47,105 nt of DNA, taken from NCBI GenBank assembly GCA_023389745.1, contig JAEWED010000062.1:1-47105 (forward strand), in the 5' to 3' direction. Positions 24,891 to 32,927 of this stretch are shown here, piece by piece; position 1 is the first letter of the stretch; every line of letters starts with the position of its first letter. The position numbers and the translations under genes are program-made. The DNA is from Actinomycetes bacterium (GTDB lineage Bacteria; Actinomycetota; Acidimicrobiia; Acidimicrobiales; Microtrichaceae). The notes below the pieces were generated by a model that saw only the letters and a list, made by a program, of their open reading frames with translations, made no database searches and was not told the origin of the DNA.

Positions 24891-24926
24891 CGTGTGCCCG
24901 CGACCGACGCCGGTCGCGGGCACACG
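24891..24926. promoter_or_regulatory. Perfect 16-bp inverted repeat before the SpoIIAA-like gene
   Basis: Arms cgtgtgcccgcgaccg (24891-24906) and cggtcgcgggcacacg (24911-24926) are exact complements around ACGC. The repeat overlaps a possible -10 (TAGCGT at 24888-24893) and ends just before the GGAG ribosome-binding site of ATG 24939. It may be an operator or a 5' UTR hairpin. Confidence 0.7.
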
Positions 24927-24938
24927 TGGGAGTTGCCG

Positions 24939-25301
24939 ATGTTGGAACCTCTGACCGAGTTGCCGGACGGGGTGATCGGCTTCACCGCCGTTGGTGAGCT
25001 GCACTCCGACGACTACGAGCAGGTCCTCATCCCGGCGATCGAGCAGCAGCTCGCCGCTGGTGAGAAGGTCCGGATCGTGCTCGTCTTCCCGTCCTTCGAC
25101 GGGGTGTCGGGCGGCGCCATGTGGGACGACCTCAAGATGGGGGTCGATCACCTCACCCACTGGAAGCGGATCGCCCTGGTCACCGACCTCGACTGGATGA
25201 TCCACCTCACCAAGCTCTTCGGCTGGATGACCCCCGGGGAGCTGAAGCGCTTCCCGGTCGACGAGCAGACCGCAGCGATCGCCTGGGCTGCAGCCGACTG
25301 A
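24939..25301 (+). CDS. STAS/SpoIIAA-like protein
   Basis: A 120-residue cytoplasmic protein of the SpoIIAA-like (DUF3478) group: LPDGVIGFTAVGELHSDDYEQ, AIEQQLAAGEKVRIVLVF, GAMWDDLKMGVDHLTHWKRIALVTD and FPVDEQTAAIAW. The group has a STAS fold and is found in stress or membrane contexts; its activity is not established. ATG 24939 is chosen because GGAG lies 7 nt upstream. A longer frame to 24894 would run through the inverted repeat. Confidence 0.8.
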   Translation: MLEPLTELPDGVIGFTAVGELHSDDYEQVLIPAIEQQLAAGEKVRIVLVFPSFDGVSGGAMWDDLKMGVDHLTHWKRIALVTDLDWMIHLTKLFGWMTPGELKRFPVDEQTAAIAWAAAD

Positions 25302-25360
25302 CGGCGGTGTCGCTGTCCCGGCTGTCGTACCGCTGCGCCGGGCGGCGCTGGGCGCGCGAC

Positions 25361-25366
25361 TAGAAC
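25361..25366 (+). promoter_or_regulatory. Candidate leaderless -10 (TAGAAC) for the DNA ligase
   Basis: TAGAAC lies 7 nt before ATG 25374. The last base departs from the TAnnnT pattern. Confidence 0.35.
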
Positions 25367-25373
25367 GGTCCGG

Positions 25374-26885
25374 ATGCTCTTCGCCGAAGTCGCTGCCACG
25401 TCGTCCGAGGTCGCGTCGACGTCGTCGAGGACGGCGAAGCGCGACGCGATCGCTGCACTGCTCGCCCGGCTCGAGGTCGACGAGGTGGAGCCGGTCGTCG
25501 GCTTCCTCATCGGGGTGGTCCGCCAGGGTCGCATCGGTGTGGGGTGGCGCAGCATCGTGAACGCCGAGCAGCCACCCGCTGCGGAGCCCTCGCTGTCGGT
25601 GCTCGACGTCGACCGGGCGGTCTCGGAGCTGCAGGTCCTGAGCGGACCCGGCTCGGTGCTCGAACGGCGAGCGTTGCTCGGGTCCCTGCTCGGCGCAGCG
25701 ACCGCGGACGAGGCTCGGTTCCTCACCTTCCTGCTCGGCGGCGAGCTGCGCCAGGGCGCGTCCGACGGCGTGATGCTCGACGCGGTCGCGGCCGCGTGGT
25801 CGGTGCCGACCGCGGTCGTGCGGCGGGCGGTGATGCTCGGCGGACGCATCGACACCGTCGCCCGCCTCGCCGCCGACGGTGGTGTCGACGCGGTCCGCTC
25901 CGTCGGCCTCGAGCTCGGTCGACCGCTGCAGCCGATGCTCGCGTCGACCGCGGCGTCGGTCACCGAGGCGGTCGACGCGACCAGGGGGCCGGCGTCGGTG
26001 GAGTGGAAGCTCGACGGCATCCGGATCCAGGTGCACCGCCGCGCCGACCGTGTCCGGGTCTGGACGCGGAACCTCAACGACATCACCGAGCGGCTGCCCG
26101 GGGTCGTCGAGGCGGTGCTCGGTCTGCCGGTCGACAGCGTCGTGCTCGACGGCGAAGCGCTCTCGGTCGGCGCGGACGGACGGCCCCGCATGTTCCAGGA
26201 CACGATGGGCGACGCGGCGCTGCGTCCGTTCTTCTTCGACGTCATGCACCTCGACGGCGAGGACCTGATCGACCGACCGCTCGGTGAGCGGCTGGACGCG
26301 CTGGACCGGATCGCCGGACCGTGGCGACTGCCCGCCACGCCGACCGACGACCCCGAGGTCGGGGAGTCGGTGCTCACCGAGGCGCTCGCCGCGGGGCACG
26401 AGGGGGCGGTCGTGAAGTCGCTCGCGTCGAGCTACGAGGCCGGCCGTCGCGGGAAGGCGTGGCGCAAGGTGAAGCCGGTGCACACCTTCGACCTGGTCGT
26501 GCTCGGTGCCGAGTGGGGCCACGGCCGTCGGTCGGGGTGGCTGTCGAACCTGCACCTCGGGGCGCGCACGGACGACGGCTCGTTCGTCATGGTGGGCAAG
26601 ACGTTCAAGGGGCTGACCGACGAGCTGCTGCGCTGGCAGACCGATCGCTTCCTCGAGCTCGCGGCGCCGGGCGCGTCGACCGAGCCGCCCCCGCCGGGAC
26701 ACGAGGGCATGGTCGAGGTGCGTCCCGAACAGGTCGTCGAGATCGCGATCGACGGGGTGCAGCGTTCGACGCGCTACCCGGGTGGGGTGGCGCTGCGATT
26801 CGCCCGGGTGGTGCGCTACCGCGACGACAAGTCGGCCGATCAGGCCGACCTGCTCGCCGCGCTGCAGTCGATGCTCGGCGGCTGA
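25374..26885 (+). CDS. ATP-dependent DNA ligase
   Basis: A 503-residue ligase that seals nicks through an enzyme-AMP intermediate. The N-terminal helical DNA-binding domain covers about 1-195. The nucleotidyltransferase motif I is EWKLDGIRIQVHR (lysine at about 212), later motifs are VVLDGEAL, FFFDVMHL and EGAVVKS, and motif V is WRKVKP. The OB-fold domain follows (FDLVVLGAEWGHGRR, FVMVGKTFKGLTDE). This matches the LigB-type stand-alone ligase of actinobacteria, accessory to the NAD-dependent LigA. The stop is only 7 bp from the convergent GH1 gene. Confidence 0.93.
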   Translation: MLFAEVAATSSEVASTSSRTAKRDAIAALLARLEVDEVEPVVGFLIGVVRQGRIGVGWRSIVNAEQPPAAEPSLSVLDVDRAVSELQVLSGPGSVLERRALLGSLLGAATADEARFLTFLLGGELRQGASDGVMLDAVAAAWSVPTAVVRRAVMLGGRIDTVARLAADGGVDAVRSVGLELGRPLQPMLASTAASVTEAVDATRGPASVEWKLDGIRIQVHRRADRVRVWTRNLNDITERLPGVVEAVLGLPVDSVVLDGEALSVGADGRPRMFQDTMGDAALRPFFFDVMHLDGEDLIDRPLGERLDALDRIAGPWRLPATPTDDPEVGESVLTEALAAGHEGAVVKSLASSYEAGRRGKAWRKVKPVHTFDLVVLGAEWGHGRRSGWLSNLHLGARTDDGSFVMVGKTFKGLTDELLRWQTDRFLELAAPGASTEPPPPGHEGMVEVRPEQVVEIAIDGVQRSTRYPGGVALRFARVVRYRDDKSADQADLLAALQSMLGG

Positions 26886-26892
26886 CCGCTCG

Positions 26893-28089
26893 TCAGGCGC
26901 GGGTGCGGGCCAGGCGTTCGTAGTCGGCCGCGACGGGCCGCGGGTTGCGGTCCATGTCGAACAGGCCGACCTCGGTCACCGAACCGACCGGCACGGTCAG
27001 CATCGTGTGCCAGTCGACCTGGTCGCCGCGGCTGTACCAGCAGATGCCACGAGCGGGCAGGCCGTCCGAGCGCAGCTGGTCGAGCTCGTCGACGAGCAGC
27101 GACAACCAGTGCGGGCCGAGCTCGACGTCGAGGCCGAGGTTCGAGGTCTCGGCCACCCAGAACGGCCGGTCGTAGCGTGCGTGCCAGGCGCGCACCTCGG
27201 TGTCGTACGCGGCGACGCGCTCCTCGGCGGTGAGCGGCACCCCCGACAGCTCGCCGGGTCGGTCGCCGTGCAGGTCGACGCTGACCGGGTACAGGTCGTG
27301 ACCGGCGACGACCTTGGTCGCGGTGCCGGCCAGCACGTCGATGCGCCGCAGCACCTCCGGGTCCACGACGTCGCCGACATCCGCGACCAGCTCGCGTGGC
27401 TCGACACCGAAGTGCAGGTCCCAGACGAGCTGCTCCACCGCTCGGGCTTCGTCCGCTGCGGGCTGGTCCTCGGGCGTCGCTGCGACGTGGCAGCCGAAGC
27501 CCTCGGCGCCGATCCACCAGCCGTCGCGATCCGCCCGGATCTGCTCGATGGCGGTCAGGTTCGCGAGCGTCACGTGCGCGAGTGCCGTCATGAAGTCGGC
27601 GCGTGACGCCAAGCGGTCGTTCCAGAGCCCGAGGAACCCGGAGAACGACGCGGTGATCAACGGCTCGTTGACCGGGGTGAAGAACAGGGGCTCCCGGTAG
27701 CGGTCGAGGAACGCGGCGACGTAGCGCTCGAAGGCCGCCACCCACTCGGGCGAGCAGAAGCCGCCCAGGTGGTCGGGCAGCCCGAAGTGGCACAGGTCGA
27801 CGATCGGGGTGAGCCCGGCGCGCTCGCACGCGGCGAGCGCCTGGTCCCACAGCCGCCAGTCGTACTCGCCCGGCGCCGTCTCGGTCAGCTGCCACGGCAT
27901 GCCGTAGCGCCACCACTGCACGCCGAGCCCGGCGACGTCGGCCAGGTCCTTGTCCTGACGTGCCAGGTGGTCGCTCGCGGACAGCTCGTCGACGCGGACC
28001 ACCGCACCCTCGTGCAGCACGGTCGGATCGGACGCCTCCTCGCCGCACGCGACGGCGAAGTCGGGGAACTCATCGGGGTGGGCAGACAT
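26893..28089 (-). CDS. Glycoside hydrolase family 1-like enzyme
   Basis: A 398-residue (beta/alpha)8 glycosidase. WWRYGMPWQ, LTPIVDLCHFGLPDHLGGF and FTPVNEP (general acid/base Glu) fit family 1. The nucleophile strand is FWVAETSN, with the expected Glu but not the classical ENG. The protein is shorter than typical beta-glucosidases (about 450), so it may be a divergent subgroup with another sugar preference. No signal peptide, so cytoplasmic. ATG 28089 precedes the barrel by about 30 residues. It lies 3' of the DsbA-like gene on the same strand, separated by a long hairpin. Confidence 0.78.
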   Translation of the reverse strand: MSAHPDEFPDFAVACGEEASDPTVLHEGAVVRVDELSASDHLARQDKDLADVAGLGVQWWRYGMPWQLTETAPGEYDWRLWDQALAACERAGLTPIVDLCHFGLPDHLGGFCSPEWVAAFERYVAAFLDRYREPLFFTPVNEPLITASFSGFLGLWNDRLASRADFMTALAHVTLANLTAIEQIRADRDGWWIGAEGFGCHVAATPEDQPAADEARAVEQLVWDLHFGVEPRELVADVGDVVDPEVLRRIDVLAGTATKVVAGHDLYPVSVDLHGDRPGELSGVPLTAEERVAAYDTEVRAWHARYDRPFWVAETSNLGLDVELGPHWLSLLVDELDQLRSDGLPARGICWYSRGDQVDWHTMLTVPVGSVTEVGLFDMDRNPRPVAADYERLARTRA

Positions 28090-28140
28090 CCCCGCAGTCT
28101 GGCCCAGCGGCGACGCTCGCGTCGCGGCCGACCGTCGACT

Positions 28141-28182
28141 TCCGTCTCCGTGTCGGGGTCAGCGCCCCGACACGGAGACGGA
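28141..28182 (-). terminator. 18-bp perfect hairpin between the DsbA-like and GH1 genes
   Basis: Arms tccgtctccgtgtcgggg (28141-28158) and ccccgacacggagacgga (28165-28182) with a 6-nt loop. It lies 49 nt after the DsbA-like stop, with a G-run (28193-28200) in between, and 51 nt before the GH1 start. The outer bases resemble the hairpin at 3431-3474. Confidence 0.65.
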
Positions 28183-28231
28183 TTTCAGGACAGGGGGGGG
28201 AGGGGGAGCGGGTGCTCGATCTGCTGGCGGG

Positions 28232-28909
28232 TCAGCTGAAGTCGGGCATGCCGCGCAGCGACCGCTTGAGCTCGGCGATCCCGGGGGTGCGGGCGATCAC
28301 CAGCAGCGCGTCCCACAGCGCCAGGGCCTCGTCGCCGCGGGGGATCCGGTTGATGACCGGTCCGAACAGCGATGCCTCGTCCGGGCGCGTGGTGTCGAAG
28401 GTGATGATCGGAGTGCCGACGTCGTCGCCGGTGCGCGCCAGGGCGAGCGCGGTCTCCTCGGCGACGATGCCGTCCCACTGCTCGTCGTCGGCCGCGGCGG
28501 CCAGCTCGGGCGACAGCCCGGCACGCTCGACGATGTCGCCGACGACGTCACCGATGTCGCCGCCGCTCCAGAACGCGCCGCTGCGGCCCTCGGTGTGCAG
28601 CACGGTGCCGGCGGTCGTGTAGAAGTCGCCGACGGCCTGGTTGCCCGACGTCGCGCGGACCGCGGCGGCGATGCGCAGCAGGCGGGTGCCGATCTTCGTC
28701 AGCTCGCGGTACTGCGGCGGCATGGTCGGCTCGCCGCCCTCGGCGACCGCAGCGTCGCTGGCCGCCATCTTGTCGGCGTTGAGGATCGCCAGGGAGATGA
28801 AGCGCCATTCGACGTCCAGCCCACGCAGGTCGGACACCTCGGTGGCCCAGCGGCTCGTGATCCAGGCCCAGGGGCAGAGGGGGTCGAAGAAGAACTCGAG
28901 GTCAGCCAT
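28232..28909 (-). CDS. DsbA-fold oxidoreductase, Rv2466c-like
   Basis: A 225-residue thioredoxin-fold protein close to the mycobacterial mycothiol-dependent oxidoreductase Rv2466c: FFFDPLCPWAWITSRW (11-18 region), DVEWRFISLAILN, GTPIITFDTTRP and FGPVINRIPRGDEALALWD. In Rv2466c the active site is CPWC. Here it is CPWA (C12, A15), so the second cysteine is missing and only a monothiol mechanism is possible. A mycothiol first-step enzyme (mshA, 36448) occurs in this window, which fits. ATG 28909 matches the family start better than 28951. Confidence 0.87.
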   Translation of the reverse strand: MADLEFFFDPLCPWAWITSRWATEVSDLRGLDVEWRFISLAILNADKMAASDAAVAEGGEPTMPPQYRELTKIGTRLLRIAAAVRATSGNQAVGDFYTTAGTVLHTEGRSGAFWSGGDIGDVVGDIVERAGLSPELAAAADDEQWDGIVAEETALALARTGDDVGTPIITFDTTRPDEASLFGPVINRIPRGDEALALWDALLVIARTPGIAELKRSLRGMPDFS

Positions 28910-28989
28910 GGCGGTGCCAACACGCTCGGGACGGGACACGTTCCGCGGCACAGCGAGATCGGGACCGGCCCGCGATCAGGTCGGTTGCG

Positions 28990-30075
28990 TCACCAGCGGT
29001 TGCGTGACTCCTCGGCGAAGCCCTGGATGCCCTCGACGCGGTACTCCTTGCCATGCTCGTCGCGCACCGTGCCGGTCCAGGTGCCGAACATCTGGTGCAC
29101 CTCGGTGCGCAGCGCGATCGCGTCGGTCCGCCCGTGCTTGTCGAGGCGGGGGGTCAGGGTCAGGTCGAGTGCCCGTTCGTCGGGGCCGACGCCGTCGTCG
29201 ACGACCCGCCACGGCCGCATCGGCGCGTCCCAGTCGTAGTCCCAGGTCAGCTCCCGGCCGATCTTGTGGAGGCGCCCGCCGATGTTCAGGGCGTTCTCGG
29301 TGAAGCCGGTGCCCTCGGTCCACTTCGCGCCGAACTGCACGCCGATCAGCTCGCCCGTCGTGGCGTGACCGCTTGCCGCGCCCCAGTTCCAGGTCGTCGA
29401 GTACGGCCAGCGTCCACGACCCACGTCGAGCACACCCCACGCGTCGCCGTCGGCGCCGATGTCCCAGTGGTCGGGGCCGACGTCGAGCGTGCCGGCAGCC
29501 GGCCGGGCGTTGTCCTTCGTCGTGAACTGGAACGTCGTCTCGCTCCACGGGATCACGACGCTGAGCGACTCGTGGTCCTCGGGCAGGGCGACCAGCACGT
29601 CGAGCTCGCCCTCTGCGCCGCGCTCGTCCCACGAGACGCGCAAGCGGGTGGCGGGACCGACCGGAGAGGTCGACAGGTCCTCGAGACGCATGCGCAGGTG
29701 CTTCGTGTCGAGCACGAGCGGCGCCGTGCCGGGCTCGGCGGGCAGCTGGAACTTGCCGCCGAAGGGCACGGCGAGGTCTCGTCCGCCCTGACGTCCGGTC
29801 GACAGGTCCGCCCACCACATCGAGGCCAGGCCCAGGTAGCCGACGTCCGCGTACACGAGGCCGATCACCAGGTCGCCGGCGAGCACCGACCAGTAGTCCC
29901 ACTTCTTGGTGCGGAAGCGGCGACCCCGCAGGTTGGCCCGGTGCATCGGGCGCCGTGACCAGCCGCGGGCGGCGGGGTTGAGTCGTGCCCCGTCGGGGGT
30001 GCACAGGTCGACGGGCTGCACGATCTCCGGCTCGTGGGTCGCGGGCGGGATGGTGGGACCGTTCGACTGCTGCAC
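28990..30075 (-). CDS. DUF2804 family protein
   Basis: A 361-residue protein of the DUF2804 family: CTPDGARLNPAARGWSRRP, KKWDYWSVLAGDLVIGLVYADVGYLG, DNARPAAGTLDVG, WPYSTTWNWGAASG and GVQFGAKWTEGTGFTENALNIGG. The family is widely distributed with unknown function. The beta-rich pattern resembles lipocalin-like folds. GTG 30075 is chosen because the divergent thiolase-like gene starts at 30118, leaving only 42 bp. A frame running to 31449 crosses that gene and is rejected. Confidence 0.85.
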   Translation of the reverse strand: MQQSNGPTIPPATHEPEIVQPVDLCTPDGARLNPAARGWSRRPMHRANLRGRRFRTKKWDYWSVLAGDLVIGLVYADVGYLGLASMWWADLSTGRQGGRDLAVPFGGKFQLPAEPGTAPLVLDTKHLRMRLEDLSTSPVGPATRLRVSWDERGAEGELDVLVALPEDHESLSVVIPWSETTFQFTTKDNARPAAGTLDVGPDHWDIGADGDAWGVLDVGRGRWPYSTTWNWGAASGHATTGELIGVQFGAKWTEGTGFTENALNIGGRLHKIGRELTWDYDWDAPMRPWRVVDDGVGPDERALDLTLTPRLDKHGRTDAIALRTEVHQMFGTWTGTVRDEHGKEYRVEGIQGFAEESRNRW

Positions 30076-30104
30076 GCCTGCAGTCAAGCACGTGGACCGG
30101 GCGC

Positions 30105-30110
30105 TACGGT
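30105..30110 (+). promoter_or_regulatory. Leaderless -10 (TACGGT) for the thiolase-like gene
   Basis: TACGGT is 7 nt before GTG 30118. Confidence 0.5.
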
Positions 30111-30117
30111 CGCCGCC

Positions 30118-31629
30118 GTGCCACAACCCGACCCGTCCCGCCACGGCCGACTCGACGATCGCACACCGGTCCTGGTCGGGGTCGCGACCGCGCAACGAGC
30201 GACGCCCGAACCCGACCTGGAGCCGCTCGACCTGATGGTCGAGGCTGCGGCCGACGCGCTGCGCGACGCGGCGGGTGCCAGGGCGGGGGAGCTCACCGCT
30301 CGGCTCGGCACGATCGCGGTGCCCGAGGGCAACTGGTCCTATCCCGACCCGGCCCGCCTGGTCGCCCGGCGAATCGGCGCCGACGGCGCGGGAACGATCC
30401 GGGTCGAGGTCGGCGTGCCACAGCACACCCCGATCCGCGTCGCGCTCGAGCGCATCGCACGCGGCGAGCTCGACGCGGCGCTCGTCGTCGGCGCAGAAGC
30501 GAAGCAGTCCGAGCTCGCTGCGAGTCGGGCCGGACACCCGATGCCGACCACGACGCAGCCCGAGGGCACGGTGCCCGACGAGCAGTGGTGGCCCGCGGGC
30601 GAGCTGATGGCCGAGGCCGAGATCGCGGCGGGCATCTGGGCGCCGGTCGAGCAGTACGCGTGCATCGAGGTGGCCCTGCGCGCCGCCGAGGGCAGGTCGT
30701 TCGACGAGCACCTCGACGACGTCGCCCGGCTCTGGCACCGCTGCAACCAGGTCGCCGCGACATGGCCGCTCGCCGCGTTCCCCGAGCCGCGCACCGTCGA
30801 GTTCCTGCGGGCACCGGGGCCTGGCAACCGGCCCCTCGCGTCGCCGTACGCCAAGTGGCACAGCACGCAATGGGCGGTCGACCAGGGCGCTGCGCTGGTG
30901 CTCTGCTCGGTCGGTGTCGCCCGCGAGCTGGGCATCCCGACCGACCGCTGGGTCTTCCCCCACGTCGCGCTCGAGAGCTCGTTCTCGCTGTCGCTGACCA
31001 AGCGCGCCGACATGCATCGCTGGCCCGCGATGAAGGTGCTCGGCGACGCCGCGGCGGCACATCTCGGCCGGCCCCTCGCCGAGGTCGAGCACGCCGAGAT
31101 CTACAGCTGCTTCCCCGCCGCGGTCAGGGTGCAGCAGCGCGAGCTCGGGCTCGACCCCGAGGGCACCCCGACGATCATGGGCGGGATGGCGTTCGCCGGG
31201 GGGCCGTTCAACAACTTCACGTACCAGTCCACATCCGCGGTCGTGGGGCGGCTCCGCGACGACCCGGGTTCGCTGGGCCTGGTCACGACGGTGTCGGGGC
31301 TCCTGACCAAGCCGGCGCTCGCGGTGTGGTCGAGCGAACCTCCGGCGGGCGGAGCGCTGGTGGTAGACCTCGGCGACGAGGCCCGCGACGCGACCCGCGC
31401 GGTCGAGGTCGTCGGGCACCACGACGGGCCGGCGACGGTCGCGAGCCACACGGTCACCTGGTCCGGTGACGAGCCGAGCTCGGCGTTCGTGATCGCGGAT
31501 CTCGACGACGGGCGACGCTGGATCGGCCGCAGCGACGACCCCGACCTGTGGGCCGCCGCGCTCGACCCGTCGGGCTCGCTCGTCGGCAACGCCGTGCAGC
31601 TCCAGGGCGGGGCGGCTCGCCTGGCGTGA
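30118..31629 (+). CDS. Thiolase-like protein (TLP1 type) / acetyl-CoA acetyltransferase homologue
   Basis: A 503-residue thiolase-fold protein: TPVLVGVATAQ at the start, ARGELDAALVVGAEA, HRWPAMKVLG, VEHAEIYSCFPAAVRVQQ (where thiolases have the CNxxGGA/His region), and a C-terminal extension (about 415-503: DEARDATRAVEVVGHHDG, RRWIGRSDDPDLW). That extension resembles the additional domain of thiolase-like protein type 1. The usual nucleophilic Cys loop is replaced by VEVGVPQHTP, so classical thiolysis is unlikely. GTG 30118 fits a leaderless start. The partner or substrate is unknown. Confidence 0.8.
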   Translation: MPQPDPSRHGRLDDRTPVLVGVATAQRATPEPDLEPLDLMVEAAADALRDAAGARAGELTARLGTIAVPEGNWSYPDPARLVARRIGADGAGTIRVEVGVPQHTPIRVALERIARGELDAALVVGAEAKQSELAASRAGHPMPTTTQPEGTVPDEQWWPAGELMAEAEIAAGIWAPVEQYACIEVALRAAEGRSFDEHLDDVARLWHRCNQVAATWPLAAFPEPRTVEFLRAPGPGNRPLASPYAKWHSTQWAVDQGAALVLCSVGVARELGIPTDRWVFPHVALESSFSLSLTKRADMHRWPAMKVLGDAAAAHLGRPLAEVEHAEIYSCFPAAVRVQQRELGLDPEGTPTIMGGMAFAGGPFNNFTYQSTSAVVGRLRDDPGSLGLVTTVSGLLTKPALAVWSSEPPAGGALVVDLGDEARDATRAVEVVGHHDGPATVASHTVTWSGDEPSSAFVIADLDDGRRWIGRSDDPDLWAAALDPSGSLVGNAVQLQGGAARLA

Positions 31630-31662
31630 CGTACCCGCCGGGGGCGCTCCGCCCGACCGGAA

Positions 31663-31956
31663 CTACATCCGAGGGGTCTCGTCCAGCTTGTCGTTCATGC
31701 CGCGGTACATCTCGTAGATGTCCTTGCACTTCTGGCAGACCGGCAGCTGCTTCGGGTCACGGCTCGGCACCCAGGTGTGACCGCAGAGCGCCTCGAGCGG
31801 TGTGCCCTCGATCCGGGCGGCGAGCACCTTGGCGGCGGCGTCCTCGTTGCGCTTGGTCTTCACGATGTGGGCGACCGGTCCGTCCTCGGTCTCGAGGCGC
31901 TCGTCGGTCTCGGTGATGGTCGCCCCGGTGGGCTGCAGGATCGTGGTGGTCGACAT
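31663..31956 (-). CDS. DUF3039 family protein
   Basis: A 97-residue actinobacterial protein with a zinc-ribbon-like pair, LCGHTWVPSRDPKQLPVC then QKC. AHIVKTKRNEDAAAKVLAARIEGTPLEAL is the conserved DUF3039 core. The role is unknown; the metal site suggests structural zinc. ATG 31956 has GGAGG 6 nt upstream. Upstream lies a 15-bp tandem repeat that is partly open in the same frame (TTTALTTTAV), which might once have encoded an N-terminal extension. Confidence 0.85.
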   Translation of the reverse strand: MSTTTILQPTGATITETDERLETEDGPVAHIVKTKRNEDAAAKVLAARIEGTPLEALCGHTWVPSRDPKQLPVCQKCKDIYEMYRGMNDKLDETPRM

Positions 31957-31980
31957 CGGGGCCTCCGGCCTCGTGCTGGT

Positions 31981-32040
31981 CGTGAGTGCGGTGGTCGTGA
32001 CTGCGGTGGTCGTGAGTGCGGTGGTCGTGAGTGCGGTCGT
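31981..32040. repeat. 15-bp tandem repeat, 4 copies
   Basis: Units of cgtgagtgcggtggt at 31981, 31996 (one change), 32011 and 32026 (one change), between the DUF3039 gene and the membrane protein at 32068. Confidence 0.92.
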
Positions 32041-32067
32041 CGCCCTTCAGGATGACGGCTCGGCGGA

Positions 32068-32496
32068 TCAGGCGCCAGCGCCCGCACCGGTGTCGTGACG
32101 TGCGACCTCGATGACACGGGCGTCGGGGGTCTCGAGCTCGGCCGTCGCCACGAGCCCCGAGCGGCGCAGTGCGTCACGGACGAGCGCGTCGACCAGCGTC
32201 GCGGGTGCGTCGGAGCCGTCGACGGTGAGGTCGCGGCCGACCCGGATCGTCGCGCCCTGTCCGGTGGCGAGCTCGGCGGCCACCCGGTCGATCTCCTCGA
32301 TGACGTCCTCGAGGCGCGCACGTTCGACGGTCGTGGTCGACGGTGCTGTCGCCGCGAGGATCGCTGCGGTCTCGGCGCGGGTGCGCTGGACCTGCCGCCA
32401 CTTGTAGATCGCGTACGGCGACACGACCACGGCGGCGATGAGCAGCGAACGACCGAGCACGTCGGTCTGGATCTGGGCGAGGAAGGCCTGTGTCAT
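32068..32496 (-). CDS. Small membrane-anchored protein of unknown function
   Basis: A 142-residue protein with one transmembrane segment near residues 15-32 (LGRSLLIAAVVVSPYAIYKW), then a basic stop, a probable coiled helix (VERARLEDVIEEIDRVAAEL) and an alpha/beta C-terminal part. No family is recognised. ATG 32496 overlaps the first unit of a 14-bp tandem repeat, each unit of which repeats an ATGA on this strand, so the exact start is uncertain. Confidence 0.65.
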   Translation of the reverse strand: MTQAFLAQIQTDVLGRSLLIAAVVVSPYAIYKWRQVQRTRAETAAILAATAPSTTTVERARLEDVIEEIDRVAAELATGQGATIRVGRDLTVDGSDAPATLVDALVRDALRRSGLVATAELETPDARVIEVARHDTGAGAGA

Positions 32497-32548
32497 CAGG
32501 GGAGGGTCATCGAGGGAGGGTCATCGGGGGAGGGTCATCGAGGGAGGT
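32493..32548. repeat. 14-bp tandem repeat, 4 copies
   Basis: Units tcatcaggggaggg, tcatcgagggaggg, tcatcgggggaggg and tcatcgagggaggt at 32493, 32507, 32521 and 32535. The first contains the start codon of the minus-strand gene. Confidence 0.92.
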
Positions 32549-32625
32549 GCCTCACGGAAGCGTGGGGGGGGAGGGGCGGTGTTCGAACCGCCTGCGGGAG
32601 CGACGATCGTACCGGCACCGCGCGG

Positions 32626-32631
32626 TACCCT
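32626..32631 (+). promoter_or_regulatory. Leaderless -10 (TACCCT) for the 32639 gene
   Basis: TACCCT lies 7 nt before GTG 32639. Confidence 0.5.
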
Positions 32632-32638
32632 TCCCGAC

Positions 32639-32917
32639 GTGATCCCCGAGCCCGCCTCCGACCCGACGACCGAACCCGCGACCGGCCCAACGGTCGGCTC
32701 AGCCGAGAGCCAGGCGGTCGGGGCGCCGGCCGACGACGACGCCGTGCTCGACCAGCTCGAAGCGGACCTGACGGCCGTCGAGCACGCCATCTCGACACTC
32801 GACCGGGTCACCGCCGAGGGTGAGGGCGGCGAGTCGGCCGCCAACCAGATCGCCGTGGCGGTGTCGGCCGCTCGGTTCGGCGTCGGGTCCACCGACGCCG
32901 CCGCGCCGCCCACCTGA
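32639..32917 (+). CDS. Small acidic protein of unknown function
   Basis: A 92-residue acidic protein: a disordered Pro/Thr/Asp N-terminus, then a helical segment (AVLDQLEADLTAVEHAISTLDRVTAEG) that recalls the coiled-coil part of DksA/TraR-like proteins, without their zinc finger. The resemblance is weak. The start GTG 32639 depends on the leaderless promoter 7 nt upstream. It is convergent with the phosphatase gene across a 16-bp tandem repeat. Confidence 0.65.
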   Translation: MIPEPASDPTTEPATGPTVGSAESQAVGAPADDDAVLDQLEADLTAVEHAISTLDRVTAEGEGGESAANQIAVAVSAARFGVGSTDAAAPPT

Positions 32918-32927
32918 GGCCGGCTCT

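Noticed and set aside
24132..26702. An 856-codon minus-strand open frame across the cupredoxin-like, SpoIIAA-like and ligase genes
   Set aside because: Shadow frame caused by high G+C; the opposite strand carries coherent genes with good starts.
31981..32040. CRISPR array
   Set aside because: The 15-bp units are directly adjacent with no spacers and there are no cas genes. The same holds for the other tandem arrays.
32639..32917. DksA/TraR-type regulator
   Set aside because: A coiled-coil-like helix is present, but the C4 zinc finger is absent, so the name is not justified.
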